From the NCBI GenBank assembly GCA_038363005.1, contig JBBQBI010000010.1, positions 79,444 through 143,443 of the forward strand: a stretch of DNA of 64,000 nt. The letters run 5' to 3'. Below the pieces are notes generated by a model that ran no database searches, was not told the DNA's origin, and worked only from the letters and a program-made list of their open reading frames with translations. The position numbers and the translations under genes are program-made. The stretch is from JAKOWB01 sp038363005 (GTDB taxonomy: Bacteria > Pseudomonadota > Alphaproteobacteria > Kiloniellales > JACOMY01). Positions 60,603-64,000 of the stretch are shown one piece after another; the first letter of the stretch is position 1, and every line of letters begins with the position of its first letter.

Positions 60603-61473
60603 CACCCAGCAGCCGCGCGGCCTGGTGATCCTGCGCTGCGGCCGCCAGTCGCTGCACCCCGCCTGGCGCGTGGGCGCCGCCGCCGCCGACTGGGACCTGC
60701 AGCTCTGCCCCTACGAGGCCGGTGCGGGCGACGATGCCGCGGTGCGGCCGGGGCAAAAGTGGGATGGCCTGCATGCCCAGCTGCTGACTGACCAGAGCTG
60801 GCGCCGCTATGACTACATCTGGCTACCTGATGACGACCTGGCGACCACGGCGGAGACCGTAGCCGCGCTCTTCGCCTGGTGCCGCCGCTTCGATGCCGCC
60901 ATCGCCGCGCCGGCGCTGAGCGAGGATTCGCCCTGGTCATTGGCCATGACCCTGCGCAACCACTCTTTCTCAGCGCGGGCCACGACCTATGTCGAGGTGA
61001 TGGCGCCCTGCTTCCGCCGCGACGTTCTGGAACAGCTACTGCCCACCTTCACGCTCAGCCTGCACGGCGCTGGCTGGGGCCTCGACATGCTGTGGGCGCA
61101 TCGGCTGGCCTACCGCGGCCTCTACATCTTCGACGACCTGCCGGTCCAGCACACGCGCCCGGTCGGCGCCCAGCGCGATGCGCAGATGGCACAGGATCTG
61201 AATCGCAGCCTCTGGCGCCTGCTGGCGCGTCACCGGGTGCGCCCCTACCTGCGCACCTTGCGCGGCTATGACGCCAATGGCGTGGTGCAGGAGGCCAATC
61301 CCGGCAGCTTCCTGCTGCGCTACCTGCAGGGCTACGACTACCTGATCCAGCAGCGGGCCTGGCTGCTGCCCCGGCTGGTCAACGACCAGATCGCTCGCCG
61401 GCGCCTGGTGCGGCGACCCTGGAGCCGTCTGCTGCAGAACCTGCACTGGCCGCGGCTGCGCCGGCGCCCCTAG
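60595..61473 (+). CDS. DUF707-family putative glycosyltransferase
   Basis: A 292-aa DUF707 protein. It shows YDYIWLPDDDLATTAE (72-87), with a DDD acidic patch like the metal-binding DxD of glycosyltransferases, YVEVMAPCFRRD (132-143) and HGAGWGLDMLWAHRLAY (157-173) with the GWGLD signature. Its coupling to glf suggests that it transfers galactofuranose or acts on a Galf-containing glycan. No signal peptide, so it probably works at the inner face of the membrane. DUF707 activity has not been shown to me by sequence alone. Confidence 0.72.
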   Translation: MTDTQQPRGLVILRCGRQSLHPAWRVGAAAADWDLQLCPYEAGAGDDAAVRPGQKWDGLHAQLLTDQSWRRYDYIWLPDDDLATTAETVAALFAWCRRFDAAIAAPALSEDSPWSLAMTLRNHSFSARATTYVEVMAPCFRRDVLEQLLPTFTLSLHGAGWGLDMLWAHRLAYRGLYIFDDLPVQHTRPVGAQRDAQMAQDLNRSLWRLLARHRVRPYLRTLRGYDANGVVQEANPGSFLLRYLQGYDYLIQQRAWLLPRLVNDQIARRRLVRRPWSRLLQNLHWPRLRRRP

Positions 61474-61483
61474 AACCTTGGCG

Positions 61484-62974
61484 TCAGGACAGCGGGCCAC
61501 CCGGCATCAGCCGCACCCCCTGCCGCAGGCGCTTGTAGTCCAGCTGCAGGTGATCGACCGGGTTGGGCCCTGGCGCGGCGACCACGATCACCGCGCCGGC
61601 GATGGGTTGGAAATGGGCGCGGAAATGCACCGAGGACTTCAGCGCCACGATGGGCCGCTCGCCCGGCTCGACGCCCAGGCAGCGGAACATCTCCTGGTCG
61701 GCCGCCTGGGTCTTGCGGCTGGCCACTACCACCTGCACGCCGGCGATCTCCAGCAGCGCCATGGGGCCTAGCTGCATGCGCGCGCCCTCGTAGAAGGGCC
61801 CGGTGCAGGTGAAGACGCCATCGCCCAGCTTCACGACCAGCGCGTCGGTGGCAAGGGGTTCGTGCCCCGGCAGGCCCGACTTGGCGCCCAGGCGGAAGGC
61901 GCCGGTCTTGCCCTCGCCGACCTGATGCGCCAGCGCCGCGCTCTCCGGGTCGATCAGCAGACCCAGTACCGCGCCATGGGCCCGGCCCTCGACCAGCGCG
62001 CGCAGCAGGCCGTTGGTGTCGCCGTTGCCGCCGGCACCGGGATTGTCCTGGGTGTCGGCCATGACGATGGTCTTGCCCAGCAGCGGATACTCCTGCCGGC
62101 CATAGGCCACGGCCTCCTCCGGGCTATATATGCGGCTGCCAAAGGCCGGCTCGGCGGCCAGCACGTCGGCTTCCAGCGCGTCGGCGGCGGCGTCGACCGC
62201 CGTCTGGTTTGGCCCGTAGGCAACGATCGAGGGGCCGCAGTGATGAATGTCGGCCGGCGAGAAACCGCAGGCGAAGGACAGCTCGCAGCCCTGCGCGCGC
62301 TCCAGCTTGCCGAGGTGGTTGTACAGGCTCTTCGCCGGCTCGATCATGGTGCAGCCGGCGGTCAGCGGGATCAAGAAGGGGAGCTGGCGGAAGGCCTTGT
62401 GCGTCAGGTCGCCCTGTTCCATCCAACGCTTCAGGAAGCGGAAGGCGCGCGCCCCGGTGGCCGCCATGTCGACATGCGGATAGGTGCGAAAGCCGACCAA
62501 GCCGTTCGACAGCGCCACCATTTCCGGCGTGATGTTGGCGTGCAGGTCGAAGGAGACGATGACCGGCAGCGTCTCGCCGACCAGCGCGCGCACGCGGCGC
62601 AGCAGCTCGCCCTCGCCGTCCTCCAGGTGCTCGGTCACCATGGCGCCGTGCAGGTCGAGGTAGAGGGCATCCAGGCCCTCGAGCCGCCCCAGGTCCTCGA
62701 GCAGCTGGCCGACGATGGTCTCATAGGCCTCCTCGGTCACCACGTTCGACGGCGTGGCGTTGGCCCAGACCAGGGGATAGAGCTGGTGGCCCGCCGCCCG
62801 CGCGGCTTCATTGAAACCGGTGATCGGCAGGTTGATGCCGGCGGTCGAGACGAAGAGCTGCTCGCCGCGACAGAGCGCCGGCCAGCCTCCGGCCGTGGTG
62901 AAGGCGGTAAGGTCGGCCTTGGAGGGCGCGAAGGTATTGGTTTCGTGATGAAACCCGCCGACGGCGATGTGCAA
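61484..62974 (-). CDS. M81-family metallopeptidase (MlrC-like)
   Basis: Zinc protein of the microcystinase C/M81 family, whose members open microcystin-derived peptides or act on other linear substrates. The 496-aa product starts HIAVGGFHHETNTFAPSKAD with zinc-type HHETN (9-13) and has YLDLHGAMVTEHLEDGEGEL and SFDLHANITPEM, also expected ligands. A TTG at 62974 preceded by AGGAG seven bases upstream is the best start; no ATG fits. It follows a DMT transporter gene by 13 bases and ends convergent with DUF707. Real substrate unknown. Confidence 0.85.
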   Translation of the reverse strand: MHIAVGGFHHETNTFAPSKADLTAFTTAGGWPALCRGEQLFVSTAGINLPITGFNEAARAAGHQLYPLVWANATPSNVVTEEAYETIVGQLLEDLGRLEGLDALYLDLHGAMVTEHLEDGEGELLRRVRALVGETLPVIVSFDLHANITPEMVALSNGLVGFRTYPHVDMAATGARAFRFLKRWMEQGDLTHKAFRQLPFLIPLTAGCTMIEPAKSLYNHLGKLERAQGCELSFACGFSPADIHHCGPSIVAYGPNQTAVDAAADALEADVLAAEPAFGSRIYSPEEAVAYGRQEYPLLGKTIVMADTQDNPGAGGNGDTNGLLRALVEGRAHGAVLGLLIDPESAALAHQVGEGKTGAFRLGAKSGLPGHEPLATDALVVKLGDGVFTCTGPFYEGARMQLGPMALLEIAGVQVVVASRKTQAADQEMFRCLGVEPGERPIVALKSSVHFRAHFQPIAGAVIVVAAPGPNPVDHLQLDYKRLRQGVRLMPGGPLS

Positions 62975-62987
62975 GGGGCCACTCCTG

Positions 62988-63878
62988 TCAAACAACCGGC
63001 GCCACCTTGGCGAGCGCGCGGCTGGCGTGCAAGGACCAGAGGCCGTTGCCCAGGATGGCGGCGACCACCAGCGCGCCACCCCAAAGCGTCGGGGTGGAAG
63101 GCACCTCGCCGGCGCCCAGCCAGGCCCACAGCGGCGCCAGCACGATGGTCATGCGCGCGGTCAGCGCGGTCTCCGCGGCCGGCAACTGCCGCGCCGCCCA
63201 GGCCACCAGGATGTACTGCACGGCAAGCTGCAGGCAGCCCAGCGCGGCGCAGACCAGCAGGTCGTGGCGCGTGATCGCCAGGGTCGGCGCGAAGCCGGCG
63301 GCGATGCCGGCCACTGCCAGGCAGGCGACAAGGATCGCCGGCACCTGGTCGACCTGCGTGCGCCCGCGCATGGCGACGTACATGGCCGAGGTGGTGAGGC
63401 AGCAGGCGAGGGCCAGCAGGTCGCCGGTCATGTGGCCGCTGTCCAGGCTGTGGCCGACCATCACGGCGATGCCGGCGAAGGCGATGAGCATGAAGAGCAC
63501 GGCGGCGCGGGACACCCGTTCGCCCAGGACTGCCCAGGCCATCAGCGCAGCGACAAAGGGCGTCATGCCGTTGATCAGCACCACCTTGGCCACCGTGGTC
63601 TCGATCAGCGCGAAGATGAAGGTGATGGTGGCCAGCACGAAGCTGATCGCCATGATCACCCCGGTCCAACCGGTGCGATAGATCGCCGCCGGCAGCCGCG
63701 TCCGATAGCGGCCGGCCAGCCAGACCAGCAGCGTGGCGGCGGCGAAGAGCGCGCGCCAGAACAGCACGGTCCAGCCGTCGGCCTGCTCGATCCAGCGCAT
63801 CAGCACCCCGGCCGTCGAGGTGAAGAAGGTGGCGGTGAAAAGAGTCAGCAGGGCCAAGCGATGGTGCGGGGAGCGCAT
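62988..63878 (-). CDS. DMT-family transporter (EamA domains)
   Basis: A 296-aa inner-membrane transporter with about ten helices in two EamA repeats. It includes the segments VAKVVLINGMTPFVAALMAW and TARMTIVLAPLWAWLGAGEV that mark the end of each repeat. Starts MRSPHHRLALLTLFTATFFT at 63878. It precedes the M81 gene by 13 bases on the same strand and is probably co-transcribed, perhaps importing or exporting its substrate. Confidence 0.87.
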   Translation of the reverse strand: MRSPHHRLALLTLFTATFFTSTAGVLMRWIEQADGWTVLFWRALFAAATLLVWLAGRYRTRLPAAIYRTGWTGVIMAISFVLATITFIFALIETTVAKVVLINGMTPFVAALMAWAVLGERVSRAAVLFMLIAFAGIAVMVGHSLDSGHMTGDLLALACCLTTSAMYVAMRGRTQVDQVPAILVACLAVAGIAAGFAPTLAITRHDLLVCAALGCLQLAVQYILVAWAARQLPAAETALTARMTIVLAPLWAWLGAGEVPSTPTLWGGALVVAAILGNGLWSLHASRALAKVAPVV

Positions 63879-63886
63879 GGTGCCTC

Positions 63887-63911
63887 CCCTCTCCCGCGAA
63901 GCGGGGGAGGG
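63887..63911. repeat. GC-rich palindromic repeat near the right edge
   Basis: CCCTCTCCCGC (63887-63897) and GCGGGGGAGGG (63901-63911) form an 11-bp near-perfect stem around GAA, followed by GTCAGGGAGGGGGTGG. This shape (CTCCCCGC-GAA-GCGGGGAG followed by GTCAGGGAGG) is of the dispersed intergenic type known in alphaproteobacteria. A degraded relative is seen at about 34021-34045. Confidence 0.5.
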
Positions 63912-63942
63912 TCAGGGAGGGGGTGGCTACCGGTTGATCTCT

Positions 63943-64000
63943 AACGTCGCCCCCCACCCCCACCCACCCCCCCGAGCGCGGGGGGGGGGGGGAGGGGCCG
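63943..64000. other. Low-complexity C-tract and G-tract at the window edge
   Basis: Long runs of C then G (six to a dozen bases) surround a short GAGCGC core. No gene or recognisable regulatory site. It could be a real tail-end palindrome or a sequence-quality artefact. Confidence 0.5.

Overview
The window is a high-G+C alphaproteobacterial chromosome segment, most like a Rhodospirillales-type genome. The assignment rests on three things: the gene order rpsB-tsf-pyrH-frr next to dnaE, lolDC and proS; a short prolyl-tRNA synthetase without the insertion domain; and a full 14-gene nuo operon that runs on into birA, coaX and rnj. Nearly all codons end in G or C. There is no rRNA, CRISPR array, intact IS element or phage.

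Layout. Positions 1-33.3 kb are almost entirely housekeeping, mostly on the minus strand. They hold the translation genes (frr start, pyrH, tsf, rpsB), a lone Ldh_2-type dehydrogenase on the plus strand, dnaE, a 51-codon membrane peptide gene missed by ordinary ORF cut-offs, lolD-lolC-proS, a methyltransferase, a purine permease, tag, a DUF1467 gene, methylmalonyl-CoA epimerase, a frameshifted GYD-domain gene, rnj-coaX-birA, and nuoN to nuoA with a clear promoter upstream of nuoA. From 33.4 to 64 kb the content is accessory metabolism, transport and regulation. First comes a nitrogen-compound set (DUF1989 protein, amidase, AstE/DoeB-like deacylase, DAO-type oxidase) interrupted by an orphan gene and tRNA-Asp. 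Next are a secreted pentapeptide-repeat protein and a six-haem cytochrome with a P460-like N-terminus. These are followed by a TetR-AEC transporter-ornithine cyclodeaminase-like-DMT transporter run, tRNA-Val, an emrA-emrB-tetR efflux operon, an SGNH hydrolase, gatB, several small metabolic genes, a rhomboid protease coupled to a methyltransferase, an orphan Bug-type receptor, a class III aminotransferase, a UDP-galactopyranose mutase coupled to a DUF707 putative glycosyltransferase, an M81 metallopeptidase and a DMT transporter.

How the genes work together. NuoA-N form the proton-pumping NADH:quinone oxidoreductase. BirA, CoaX and the epimerase supply biotinylation, CoA and propionate/methylmalonyl metabolism. 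RNase J handles mRNA decay. LolCD acts in lipoprotein export. The EmrAB-type pump is probably repressed by the TetR encoded third in its own operon through two matching TGGAC-N6-GTCCA palindromes, one of which overlaps a good promoter. The other TetR gene has its own 19-bp palindrome at the predicted transcription start.

The most interesting items are the twin operators, the P460-like multihaem cytochrome with its secreted pentapeptide partner, the UGM-DUF707 coupled pair, the 51-aa membrane peptide, the orphan gene whose start codon can be paired in a 10-bp RNA stem, and the single-base frameshift in the GYD gene. I see no clearly new defence or mobile system.
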